Origin: Heliocidaris tuberculata
Lineage: Eukaryota; Echinodermata; Echinoidea; Camarodonta; Echinometridae
Assembly (NCBI GenBank): GCA_025618425.1
Contig: CM046847.1
Coordinates: forward strand, 766,634 to 830,633
DNA: 64,000 bases
Direction: 5' to 3'
Part shown: positions 40,901 through 55,400 of the stretch, piece by piece
Layout of the letters: each line of letters opens with the position of its first letter
Numbering within the stretch: the first letter of the stretch is position 1
The notes under the pieces: generated by a model
The model's database searches: none
What the model saw: the letters and a program-made list of their open reading frames with translations, nothing else
What the model was told of the DNA's origin: nothing
Translations under genes and position numbers: made by a program

Positions 40901-43900
40901 AATAATGATGGATTTGTGTTCTTTACGTGATTCTCAAGGTCTGTGCAAAATTTTGTCATGTCGGGTGAAAGATCAGAGAGGGGGGGGGGGGGGGGCCTCC
41001 CCCCAGTCAGAGAGGAGCTTGAAATATATAGCCCAGTAGAGTGAGGGATAAAAGCAGTCATTGATATGGGCTGTGGGATACCATGATGAACATATCAATC
41101 AATACACTATTAGAATAGCCAGAAAAAATAAAATCCATCAGGCTTGAACTACATGTAGATCATCTTCAAGCTACTCCAGACCTTATTACACTGAAGTCCT
41201 AGGCAAGAATGGCATAACTCAGACCCCCCCCCCCCCCCTGTATCCTCCTAATGATATCAGGTGCTTTTTTTTAATATAACAAAAAGTCTAAAAAGAAGAG
41301 CACCGATCGATAATTCTACCACCTCCTTTAATCTGCACCTGCTGACTCAATTTGCTTATAATGCAAAGCCAACTAAGTATTCAGTATAACCTCTCTAATA
41401 ATTGCCAACTAAATATAGCATGCGTTCAGTATTTAAGTTTTATCCCACACGGCGCAGGTTCCAACTAGGCACATCAACTTAGGTAAAGCAGAAATGTTAA
41501 GAATAAAATGGAACATTATCTCTATCAGGTAGTATGATCAGTTCATATAAATCTAAGAGTGAATTGTTTCTTCCCAAATGAAATTTGTAGATATGTCAGT
41601 CAAGTTTCTTACATCTGAACGACTTTCACAAGACAAAGCAAACCTGTTTAAAATATTTGAAACATTTCCATACAATTGAGGCATTATGTCTGACAATGTG
41701 TATCACACTGACATGGTTTTTCTGAGTACATGTTCAGCATATAACTCTTATTATATCTGTTTTTAGGTGTTTTCCTACTAATCGTATTTAACATGATAGT
41801 AAGTTACTGATAATTGTCAGAGTAGGGCAGTATGGCAAATGTACAATTCATTTTTCAATACACAAAAAATTCTTAGCAAACTACATGTACATGAAGCTTT
41901 TGAAATAGTACACTAATTCATCTTTAAGCAAACTACATGTACCTTAAAAAACAAAAATCATCTTTTAGCAAACTATCTGCAATGTTTTCTTTCCAACATT
42001 TTAAAGATGATTTAATTTATAGAAGAAGTAAAGAAAATTAACAATTTTAAGCTTTAAAGAATTTTCCCACTTTTGTATTTGGAGAAATATTGGATAAAAT
42101 TCCATAAATGAACATTTCAGATACCTGTTTCATAAGATCTACTTACCTTTAAGGCTAAAGAGTACATGAACTCAATAAATCCACCATCCTGTTATCATAT
42201 CAGATGATGGAGCAGAAAACCCTATGGTTTCTATGACGATGTCGAGATAATTACTCAGATTTCAAGCATGAAAAATGCAAAGTGACAAGGTGTGGTTTAT
42301 TCATTCCTTTTCTGCTTCACTTGTTTCTAAAAATCCCAAATCATCCTTCCCTTCTAGACCAATACAGTCACATTTTATATTAAACTTTAATGGAAAGACT
42401 CTCTATTTCCCACAAAGAAAACTGTGAAAATATTACACAATGAAAGACATTGAATCTTGACGATTCACACTTATCTCCAAGTACTCAATCTCATTACCAT
42501 GATTTCAATGAATTCAATGAAATAATAAAAAATAAGTTGTTAATTTTGCCACACAACAAGAAAAAAAAAATGAGAGGGTGCAACAAATGTAATAGCTCAT
42601 TGTCACTACAAATAAGTTAATTGTTACTGATTTTGCTTATATTCTTTACTTCATTCATACCCATTGATTAGCTACAACAGCTCCATGATTATAAATAAAG
42701 TGAGAGAAAGAAAAGAAAAGAATTATTGATGAATTGTTATTATCATTCATAATGAAATGGAATTATAATGAAGGGATTATATTTTTTTAAAGACTATTAG
42801 GTACCTTAACCTTTTGTAAGTATCTTCATGCTATAATTATGACTATATTTACATGTAAATTTTTGGCAAGTTTTCCTCAAAGAAATTTTATAGGTCTCTT
42901 CTCTCTCTAAAAAAAAAAAAAAAAGAGGAAGACGAAATAAAATAGATCTTCACTATCAAATCAAAAATTAAAAAAAGAGTACGCACAGGTCATTACTAGC
43001 AGAGTGCTGTTTTAATTTATGAATTATTTCCTTGTTTTTCTTTGAAGATTTTTCTACAAACACTGAGTCATCAACATGGATGTCAATGGATTACTGACCG
43101 CTGTACTTACACTGAGTCTTGTATCATTGACCATGTCAACGACCCAACCTCCAACTGATGTCCCTATAACCCTCTCATCAACCTACAGTGCAACAGGACA
43201 TCCTCAAGGACCAGAGGCAACTGTAGGTGAGCCAGATATAGAGCTTATCACTGAAGAAGAAGAGCTACTAAACCACCATCAGGAACAACCATATGGCCAT
43301 CAAGAGCAACTAAACAACAATCAAGAACATCAGAAGCAGCAGAAAGAGCAGCAGGAGCAGCAGATAGTCATGCATCAAGAAATGCTCCATCAGCAGCAGT
43401 CTTGTGGTAGGAGCTGTTGCGGTTTCCCAGGAATGCCTGGCATACCAGGGACGCCAGGACATAATGGCTTACCAGGATACCCTGGTATTAAAGGAGAACC
43501 TGGCACGAAAGGAGATGGTGGGAATGGGGGCCAGCAGGGACTAGCAGGACGTCGTGGATCCAAGGGACCAAAGGGTGAGAGGGGACCTAAAGGTCCACCA
43601 GGAATGAAAGGAGAAAAGGGAGATTTAGGAGGTCAAAAAGGTGATCCAGGAGAAAGAGGTTTAATGGGAGAGTCAGGTATGAAAGGACTGCGAGGGCCTA
43701 GAGGTCCTCCAGGGATCCAGGGACCGGCCAATCACGACCTTCCTCAAGAACTTCGAGTTGCTTTTACTGTCATAAACGCTACTCGCTTCCCCACACCTAA
43801 CACACCTATTGTCTTCCAAACAATTGTCAGTAATTCTGGTGAAGGCTACGATCAAGAGACTGGCAAATTTACATGCAAGGCGACTGGACTATATGCATTT

Positions 43901-46900
43901 ACTTTCCAATTTTTTGGAGGATACCATAATTTTCGTGCAGAAAAGGCCAGTCTCATCAAAAATTCTGAAATTGCTTTAACAGCGATGTCTACAGTTGACT
44001 CTAGACTGGGAAACTTTGCAATTCTTGATTTAGTGGAAGATGATAATGTTTGGGTTGAAATTACAGAAAATAGAGACTTTGGACCATCCAATTATAATTC
44101 TTTCACAGGATTTCGCCTCTACTGAAAATTATTTATTTTGTGACTCTACAATTACACAAAGCAAAAAATAACTATTTATCTCATTTCCTTTTCATATATT
44201 AGGCATTCAAACTCTTGGTCTTAAATGCAATACATGTACATGTATATCAAATTTGCATGTATTTTATTACTGTTTCTGCCTTACCTCATATTAAAATTAT
44301 CTGTACCCATAAATTTACAGAATCAAATGTGTAAGTAATAATGATAATGATATTAAACTACTCTTGTATAGTGCATATCACACTACATAAGTATGTCTCT
44401 ATGCACTTAGGAAAAAAAGAAAGCAAAGCAAAGAGAAACTAAGTTACTGAGTTCCTTCTATCTGTTTAACATTTGGGCAGACTTAAACATGTAGATAAAA
44501 ATGTATAGGTTGTACATGTAGATTCATGCAAGTGATTTGAAGAAAAGTAGCAATGATTTGGGTAGGTTTTTTGTTGTGTTGTTCTTGAAAATATATCTAG
44601 GAGTATTTCAAAATACTCAATCTGAGTTTTAGCTCATAGCGTTTTGAGCATTTTCAGATACAAGTGAAAAAAACAAATCAAACATTGACTGCTCAGCTTC
44701 GTATAGAATTAGATAAAAATACTTGTGATGATGTTATTATAGTTTTAAAAACATATCATTAACTTTTGATCTTTAGATTTATAATCTTTGCTACCTCTTT
44801 TGTTGTGTTTCCTGAGCAGATTTACATGAGACCAAATATGTTTGTCTTGCAAACCCTCAGAAAAGATCATGTAAGAAGGCCAACAAGAGAGAAACATGTA
44901 CATTGGTCTTGTAGGATGTGGGTCAACTGAGATATAGGTGTATCAGTTATTGCAATACTGACCAGTTTTGCAATTATGTACATGTACTTCCAAACATTAC
45001 TACTTTCAAATCATACTCTTGACAAAAATTATATATTTGTGGCTGCCAAGTAACTGTAACAAATTTTCATATGTAATTTTTCACATTATATATGGATTCA
45101 TATTTGTAAGTTGTTTTTTTATATGATCAAAAATGTACAGTAAAGTTCATCTATGTTGGATTTAGGTGTAAAATCTGAAGTCATTGTTGAGATTGAAAAA
45201 GTAGCTAGTCAAATATACACTGCAGACATTTAAATATTTGATAACAAAATATATTGTTTAACTATAAATGAAAACAAAAATATTCATTTTAAAGTTGATA
45301 GATTTGATCATAGACTAAACTGAAGTCAAAAGAGTAAAACAAATATATTCAAGACAATGAAAAGTTCTAATCATTAATAAAGATGATTTTATGTCAAAAA
45401 AAGAAAATCTGAGTGAATTTTTTTTCACAGATTAAATATTTGTATTTGAATATTCTTATATTTATGTTGTTTTTTTTCATTTTTATAAACATTTATACAA
45501 TTAATTCTTAATCTACAAATATCTTTAAGCAAAATAAAGCAAAATAAAATCTTATTCTTTCACTTCTTTTGCAATTTCTTTCAAAATCTTACATGTCTAA
45601 GCAACAATAAAAGCTTATTCTTTCACATTCATTCATTCTTTTGATATTTGGATTTGACTGTTACGAAAATCACTGTTATATCTCTCTTCATGAAATAAAG
45701 GACGAATAATGAATTTCTTTGTTTGCCTTGTTTTGTTACGTTTAAAATCATTTCATGTCCTGATTCAGATTAATGGTGGGCGAGGCATCAATTGATACAA
45801 AATGTGAGGCTCCCCATTCAAAATGGTTGTCAACAATTTTTTTAAAAAAACCTACATGTATGTTGGCAAATAAAAGACATTCGGGCAAAATCATGCCTTT
45901 TGCCCGGAGAACCCCCCTCCCGCCAGATAGCGCTAGACGAATGGAGAGCTACCTTCCTTACCCTAAATCAAATAGTACATAAATAAGCAAGTTTTGCTTG
46001 GGAGGCAGAAAGATTGCCTCCATTGTATTGCGATTTACACATCCACTTCCAACAAATATTCATAGCTCCTGCCAGTCAGTGGCGTATCTGGGGGGGAGAG
46101 AGGGGCACGTGCCCCAGGTGGCAAAACGCAAAAGAGAGAAAGCAAAAAAAACAACAGGGAAAATGAAGAAAAAAATTATGCCCCCCAAAACCTGCAGGGT
46201 AAATACATCAGAAATACTGTTTTTGATGTTTTTGATGTTTTTGAGGGTTTAAATGCAAAAATTTTCTAAGGCTTGGTCGCTTTGCTCACTTGCATAATTA
46301 TTTTATTTCAGGATCTTGTAATTTTGCAACCCCAGTATAAAGTTCTTAAATAGCTTTCTTAAAGGGTTCAAAATTTGAAACAAAAAAAGATGTAATTGTC
46401 GTTGCTTTGCTTGGTATCATGTCATTTGCCTCTTCCCAATATTTTGCCCCCAATATAGGATGAAGTGCATGAAACAGCATTTGCAGAGGTTCAACATTTA
46501 AAAGAAATCCCTACTTGCGGTCGACTTGCTAAATTTCTCAACTCTTTCTCAAGGGTTTTCATTAATTTTGATCCCAATTTTAGAAGGGAGTGAATAGCAA
46601 ACCATTTATCAAAGTACAAAATTTGAACTTCTCTACCCCTCAATTGCAGTGATCAATTGCAAAATTTGCTGGGTAAAATGCGCAAGAAATTGTGTTTTCT
46701 AGGGTTAAAAATGAAAAAATTTGCGGCTCCCTCGCTTGTACAATAATATTGATAGGTTTGGGCACTTGGGGGGGGGGGGCACAACTTTATTATTTTCCCA
46801 AGGCGCCATAATCCCTAGATACGCCACTGCTGCCAGGACATATAATAAAAAAATTATGTTATGAGAGTAAAAGAGAAAGAGGGAGAGAAAGAAAGAGATG

Positions 46901-49900
46901 GAGACAAAATTGAGAGAATGGGAAACATTACTAGAAAAAAAAAAAGTGATAGAAAGTGAATGGGAAGAGATAGAAATTCCCCTCTCTCAGAGAAAGAGAG
47001 AGAGAACAAGAGAAGGAGGTGTTAGAAAGTGAATGGGAAGGGATGGAAATTCCCCTTTCTCAGAGAGAGAGAGAGAATATTGAAAGACAGAGATAAGGGA
47101 GAGAGAGGAAGTAAGAGGGAGACACAGTGAAATGAGAAAGAGAGAGAGAGAGAGAAAGAGAGAACTCAATTAGAGCTAAAGAGGGCAGCAAACAAATCTT
47201 CAACTGGTTTACACTTACAGTGGCTCAAAATATGCTGTAAAGTAGGAGCAGTCATTCGACCCCCACCTTTTATTTTAGTGAAGGCCAAGGAAAATATCAA
47301 TACAACTTCCCATTGGTTTGCAGCACATAGGTCTGCCCAGATATTTTGGCAATAAAATATAAAATATTAATATTTAATCCTAAAGGGCTCATCCATGAAG
47401 CATTGATATGAATGGATTTTCTGCTTGCTTGATAATTAAAGTACCAATCACCGCAAAATATTTTGCTCTGTATATTTGAGGCTCCAATGCGCTATACATT
47501 GTACTATATTCAAAATATGAGCTTCAAATGTCAATTTTATAAAGAGATACTGCAAGTTGAAATACACTCCTGATATATAAAACAGCGATTTGTAGGGAGA
47601 CTAGTGGACGCACTCATACGCGTTTGCACCGAATAATGGCCTGCGCAGAACCGCAATCGGAGTTGGGTTCTGCGCGAGGGGGTTTTATATTTTCATTCAT
47701 TTTTCTTCATACTCCTTAACTGTTAAAACCCATAGAAGGCCAGGTAAAGTGTTTGAGGTTGATTTTATACATTCTAGCTGTACACACATTATTTTTTTTA
47801 GGTGATTGGTACTCTTTAACTCCTCCATGAATTTCAGGCATTCCTACCACATTCTATACATACCCCTTGACTATCAATATGGGTGATCCACAGGAACAAA
47901 TGAATTTTGAAGGTAAAAAATTAGTTGTCATAATTCAGTCCCAGATTGAGCTTTTTAATATGCTATCATACCCCAACAATATCAGGAATATTGTTTCAAA
48001 CTACTCTATTCAATCAATACTTCTTACCCAGCAAAATGAGACTTTAAAAAATTCTAATCCTTGACAATGATGATCAACCAAACTAGCATTGAAGGTAACA
48101 TTTTCAGGGTTACACAATGTATTCTTTGAAAGGAATAAGAGCCCTAAAAAGGATTGGTGGTTTCCGCTAAGAGCTCTTTCCAACTAGCATTACTTGTTAC
48201 AGTGTTATCTTTGGAACATGATTAATTCATTAACATTAGCTTATTTTAAAGTTTGACGGCAACCTTGCTGATCATTACGAAGCTTTTCCTACTCCCACTC
48301 GATGCCCCCCATCCCAGAATGTTTGCACGTACCCACATGTACACTGTTTCACCTGTTATAGTTAGCGAGTCATCGGACCTGTGCTTTATTTAGTTAGTTA
48401 ACAGAGTTCCATCCACACCTCAAACAGGATTGTTAGCTGCTGTGAAGCCTTCTCCGACTCCTGGTGTCCCGACAGACAGTCTTTCTGCAGGTTAACTTTA
48501 CCCATTGGAAAGAGACTCAGGCATGTCTGAGCCCAAAGTCTAGGAATGACATGAAGAGTGGAAAAACCTGAACATATAAACCTGAGAGAGCCTGAACTTG
48601 GGCAATTAATGGAAAACTATCATTCCTGCTGAAATTCTACGTTTTCACACGCTAAGGGAGTTAGCTGCCATCATGTCTATAGAAAAGGACATACCAACTT
48701 TCAATCCAAACCTATGGAAGAAAGGACTGTATCCATCTGAAATCATTTACACCAACATTGAAGGTGAGTCATTTTACTTACAATGATGCATGTGGTATTG
48801 ATTGTATTTTTAAAATGCCTATTAACTGATTTTCTATGATTTGGTACTTGTATCAATCCAGAGAAAGAACCAGGTGATATTGCTGGGGGAAAAATTGTTT
48901 GATGTGACATATGTAGTGGATCATTCACAAAACCATGGACCACATCATATGTAAATCCCTGCCATGGTTAATGATCTTTGGCAAGACATAAATATACATT
49001 GCCACTTACGACCCAGGTGAAGAAAACGTGCAACTAGTGGGTAAAAAAATTCCTTGAATGCTAATGGACCCATTGGGAATCTCTGATAATGATGGGGGAA
49101 AAAAGAAAGAGTATTCAGGGCATTGTCTTTTCAGTCAAAAAGTGCTTTATAAAAGCAACTATCATTCTTATTTTCATTTGGCAAATATGTCTGTGACAAG
49201 GGGATATAACACTACTGAGCTGTACCATCAAATACATGTGCCTAAGTGAACATAGTAAAAGAGTGTAAGCACTGTTCACACATACACAGTAAATCACCTC
49301 AAAAGAAAAAAAAGAACACCATCAACAAAAACAACGCCGCAGCATAAGGCAAAAAATTTTATGATTGAATGGATGGCAGATGAAGAAGAAAAAAATAGAT
49401 GCGCAAAAGATACAGGAACATGAAGTGCACTATGCTTACTGGGTATGTCATTCTATTTTGTCATGGCAGATTAGTTTGAGACGGCTTACTGCCCTATGTG
49501 TGAATGAGACTTTCACATTTATAGACTCGATAAGAACTGAATCATGTCTATTAGCAATACAGGTAATAAGATCAATTTGTAATCCTCTCTAGCAAGGATT
49601 ACACTGGTGTAGAGCTGGGCTCAAGCCAGCTCATTTGTAACCAATAATGCCAATAATCAGAACAATTTCCTGTCACCTAGACATTAGTACCCCTCTCCAA
49701 CTCCACAAAGGAATATGAGTATGGGACTATGGGTAATGTCACACAGCCTTGTCAATACATGTTGGAAATTAGATGTTATTATGTAGTACCATTCTCTTCT
49801 TATTTTTACATTTTGCAAACAATTTTAGCCTCAAAATCTGTTTATTTAATGAGGATAGATCTATATACATTTGATAAAGGCTAAGAGCTGGATTTATTTT

Positions 49901-52424
49901 TAGTTGATATCAAGAGATGCCTGGGAAGTTAGTATTTGTTAGCCCTATGCAAAACCAATTTTTTTCAGTTCTGTGACTGTCTTCATAAGTGTAGAGTTGT
50001 TGGTTTCAGGCAAAGACCTCTAGAAAGACTAATTATCATTTTCAGATCAACATTTTTACTTTACAGTTTTTGCATTCCAATTACTTGGCAAATACATTTA
50101 CATTCTCTATCAAGATGAAAGATGATTCAAAGTTTGATTTCCAGAAAAATGGTCCTGAAAAATCAGTACATATTGGAAACAACAGACATTCTGAAAGGGG
50201 AAGTCCACCCTGGTATTTAGTTGATTTGAATAAAAGTATAAAATCGAGTGAAAACAGATTAGTGAAAGTTTGGGCAAAATCCAATTAAGAAATAAAAAAG
50301 TTACGAATTTTGAAGTTGTAATCAATCAAACAAGAATTAGCAACTTTGTGACATATCTTGCGAGCTCCTCTCCCGTTTGCTCTGTACAGAAAATTTAGTA
50401 GATTTTCATTTTCTCACTTAATGATAAAGGAATAGATTTGTTTTATTTAGGTTGTGTGTAGAAACATATTTATATCTAGGGTGCATGTATGATGAAATAT
50501 TTTCTTTAGAGAAAATGGACATTTATGATTTTTTTAGTATAGGGCAAATGGGATAGGACCTTGCAAGATACGTCACAGAGTTGCCAATTTGTGTTTGATT
50601 GATTACAACTTGAAAAATTCATAACTATCTTATTTCTTATCGGATTTTGCTCAAACTTTCAATGATCTCTTTCTTCAACTTTTCTCCTTCTTTTGGACTT
50701 CCCCTCTTAATGATCCATGCATGAACATTCCACATAAATAAAACCAATTAATCCAATCTGATTAACATACCATATTCTTCTCTCCTTTCTCCTTTTCTTT
50801 CGTCTGAGTTTGTTGTTGTCCTGTCGATCAAACGAAGCAACAATAAGCCATTTTCATAGTTAAAATGTGCAGATGCAGGTCATTTGTATCAAGCACAAAA
50901 CCTATTCTTTACAGTTCTGCAAAATATGCTCGAACAACAATTGCTCCAAGGTCAATTTCCTGACACTAATCGAATTCAACACTCTATCCCTAACCCCATC
51001 AACCAAATTGCAAGCTTGCCTAATCCTAACCCTACACCTATGACAAAAGCCCAAGTAGTAATACTTTTCAGTCCTGTTTTTTGGTTTACAACTGACAGGT
51101 CTGCCAAAATACTTATACCACCCACTAAAGGGATGGTGTCTTATCAGTATTTTGCTGTAAGTGAACACTGAACATCATATATATATATATATATATATAT
51201 AGGCCTTGGAGTGGTTCAAGAGTTACCTAACTGCTAGAAAACAGTTTGTTTCAATAGAAAGGGGTCACTCTTAGGCCCGCTGCTATTTATACTCTATATA
51301 AATGATTTTAATAATTCATCAAATGACCTGTCCTTTATTCTATTCGCAATGATTCTAACCTTTTTTTGTCGCACCGTAACCCAAATGGACTACTCAGTCT
51401 TTTAAACAGAGAATTGCAGTTAGTTCAGACTTGGATCCGAGCAAATAAGTTGTCACTCAATATTAACAAAACACATTTTATGCTTTTTAGTAACTCTTTA
51501 AAATCATTGCCAGGCCATGTTGTTATTAACAATGTCAACTAACTGCAAGTAAATTCTACGCAATTTCTTGGACTTTACATTGATCACGAATTGTCATGGA
51601 AATGTCAAATTGATTACATTTGTAAGTTATCTTCAAGAAATATTGGTATTTTAAATACACTAAAGTATTTCTTTCCTGATTATATTTTGAAAACATTATA
51701 TTCTACACTCATCGTATCTCATATGAATTATGGAATACTGGCCTGGGGCAATTGCAACACAACCTTAATTGAAAAAATATTCAAAATACGAAAATGGGGG
51801 AGTTAGGCTGATTTATCAAGTTGGGATATTCATGTTTCAGCTTTCAAAGGATGAATTGCCAGATATTTTTGCATATATGTTCTGAAGAAATAACCTAATT
51901 CATACGTATCCCACTAGACAAAATGACTCCTATCACCTTCTACATACTCGCACAATTGCATTTGAAGGACCCAGGTTCTGGAATGACCTTCCCCTCGAAA
52001 TGGTACACAGTACCTCACTTAATGTTTTCAAACGTAAATTGAAAACGATGCTATTGAACTCATACAAGCCTTCTGCGTAGTTTGTACAGGATTTTGTGTA
52101 CTTTGTCAATGCGCACTAGCTCAGCAAATTTCTCACACTTTCTGCAGTGTACCTCTTCATGCCCTTTCAAGCATTACACGGTGTGGGAGACACTTTTTTT
52201 TTTTCATTTCTTTTCTAGTCGATTCCTTTAATGTGCCCCTTCCAAGCATCTAAGACAGGCAGCCCTTGCAACCCTTCGCAGTTAATTTATTCCTTTCCTT
52301 TGAGGGACAGGGGAGTATTGAACAATGGAAAGCCGCATGCCTAGCTAGATCCATGGCGGATTCATGTATTAGAATTAATTATTTACAATGTGTGAGAAAT
52401 TTGTTCTAATACTATAGCATCGGC

Positions 52425-52476
<52 letters not shown>

Positions 52477-55400
52477 CACTGGATCCCGCTTTTCGGAGGC
52501 ACTCGACAATGGGGTTTATTCCGTCATAATAGCGCATGGTGTATTAGGAAGACACAAGGACAAAGAAAAACAACAGAGTGTCTCCCTATTACACCAGATA
52601 TGGGTCTCTCTATATATATACAGTTAACTCTGCCTAAGTCAACCTTCCATAAGTCGAATAATCGCCTTAGTCGAAGCAATTTTTCAAAACAGAATGAGCA
52701 AAACGTGTTTTTTACCTCTTCTAAGTTGAATTTCGCCTAAGTCGAACAGATTTCTGTGGTCCCAAGAGATTCGACTTAGGCAGAGTTACCTGTATATATA
52801 TCAAAGAGCAAGAAGAAAATTTTAAGAAGAAAATTCTGTAAGGGAAGCCTTACCTTTCTTGGGTTTTCCATTCTTGTCTTTCAGCCGTTTTGACTGCTTC
52901 TTAACAAATGCCCATTTAGAATTATGAAGATATCTAAACCACATGAGCTCCACCACTTCCTATGAAAAGAAAATGTAAATTAGAGACTGATCATAATGGA
53001 AGCTTAAAGGCATTGATTAACTTTGCCCAGGATTGAAAAAAAAAAAAATCACTGTTCCAGCTAATGCTGTAATCATAATTGCAAACCATTAGGTCAGACA
53101 GGAATCGCCTGAGTTTTATAAGCTGATCGGTCGTTTATATATCAAGATATTTACGATTGAACAGTGATGTCGGGATAGAGTACCACCAGACCCTAAAGAA
53201 CTCTTACGGTTGGCATACCTCGCTCTATCACAGAATACCGTACGGGCTGATAACCTGCTCTGAAATCGCCAAGCGCTGGTACTTGGTTTTTGTGACTGCA
53301 GCGCAGCAGAGAAGCCGAGCGACTTGCGCTAGCGATTGATCGCGATTTTCTCTTTTTTAGGATAGTAAACAGGTTCCATTTTCTCTCATACTTTCACATA
53401 TCCTTAATTATATATGTAGTTAGAGGACTACACACAATTCACTGGCATTTGAGCTGATTTTACAATTTTTCACAAAGTTAATCAATCACTTTAACCCTTT
53501 AGTCACTGAGGACTACCCTTCCTATTCTTACTCTCTCAGACAACCAAGACCATCTGTAAACTTTGACAAGCTGTAACAGCAATAGTAGGGAATCTTGATC
53601 GATATAATTGTGTTATCTTGGGTACTCCCTAGTAAGAACCCTCATGAAAAATGAACTGTTACTGTGGAAAGTTGGAGAACTGAACTGCGAAATGAATTTT
53701 ATAATATGGTTATACTTCCTGAGTCGTTAAGGCTTGAAGCGTGATGATGGCTACTACAAACAACAGGGCCCCAATGCACAATAGGAGGTTTGGTTTAAAC
53801 CACGTTTTAAACCCCTTCCTGGGTTTTTTAAGTGTACATGCATACAGAATCCGATCCAATCATATATTTTCTTTGAGCGCGCGCATGGGCAATGTCAGCT
53901 TATTTACGCTTATTTTAGTATACTTAGTTTAAACCTTACTCATGGTTTAAACCTCCTTTGTGAATTCGGGCCTATGTATTTCACAAATCTGATGATTCAA
54001 GGGTAGGTTCCTAACTTCCAATTATGAAACTGCAAAATGCTGTTACGATTTTAGACTCAAATAGCACAAGAACATATAATGTAATAATAACTAGCATTTA
54101 GTACGCTCTCCATAGTCAACTATATCAAGGCGTTTTTTTGTATGCAATGCTTACATGGGAGCTAGCTCAGCCAAATGTGTGTTTATGTTGTTTATTTACT
54201 TTTGAAAGGTCAAATGTCACCACAGAACAGTCTAAAGAGATTTCAAAATACTCTAGGTTACTTTTTATGTTCTATTCTTGAAAATGAATAATGTGTAATT
54301 GAAAAATATTAACAGACAAAGAGTTATTTAGATAAATTGAAAATAATGCAAAAAACTTCACAATAGTAGTTTCTTTTGGTGAATTAAAAGGCTACAGTGC
54401 ACATTATCTTTAGGTGCTAAAGGAATGCAATTTACTAAAAAGCATTCCCTTGTTCTCCATTGGTCACCTTCAGTCTATCTGTAGCTCCCATGTTGATGAT
54501 AGCATCAACTTGATTCTTGAGAATGATTTGGAACACCTCAGCAAACCACCAGGTATCATCTTCATCTCCTGGCCCATCTGTAGTCTCATCTAGAAGGAAC
54601 ATGAGAAAGACAGAAATCAGCTACCAGTGCTTAATGAGAATTTATTCTCTATGACCTCTGCCATCTTCTCATCTGCTTAGAGAAATTTTTAATAGGGGCT
54701 ATATAAATATTGAATTATTATTATTATTGATAATGAAAAAAAATCCATGTAGTTTCTGCTGGAAATGTAATGTGTCACCAGTCGTGGAGGGGTTTGACAG
54801 TCTTGAATTAATAATTTTCAGAAAATACCATGTTTGTTGAGGAATCACCCACCATTCGATGCCGAAAATGCTTGTGAATAAAATCCACCTAAAACATTGC
54901 ATCTTGCTTTTACAGCGGGAACGCTACTGCGGCGCTTCTGCAGGGCTTCTGCTGTTGCTGCACATTGCACCAGTGGTGCCGCACCCTTCGCAAATGATAT
55001 TGTGAATAAAGGATTAATCTTAAGATAAATTACTTTATTGTAAAAATATTCACTTAGTACACGGCACGCTACGAAACCATACACAGGAAGCTATCTGGCT
55101 ATCGCATTGTCTTTGTGGGATTGCGCATGTGTAATGTGAAATGCGCATGTAGGGCTGCCTACGTTATGATTTGTGTGTTGTAGGAATGGCTCGTCAAGAA
55201 TGGAGCATAGGCACTCTCAGCAAAACAGCCAACTTTGAACAAAGATAATATATTTCCAAAGTATTTTTCCTGCAAAAATTTGTCTGGCCAATATCTATGG
55301 AACTTATTGCTCTATTACATCAACAACAAAAAAAATATGGTACAGATTATTTATTTTTTTGTTTCAGTCTGCTAAAGAGGAAGTTCTTGTTTTACCAAAA

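Noticed and set aside
43673..44091. Minus-strand frames under the C1q gene
   Set aside because: Shadows of the plus-strand C1q coding sequence.
53157..53339. 60-residue plus frame after exon 4 of TAF1B
   Set aside because: No start context, splice site or family feature; position in an intron.
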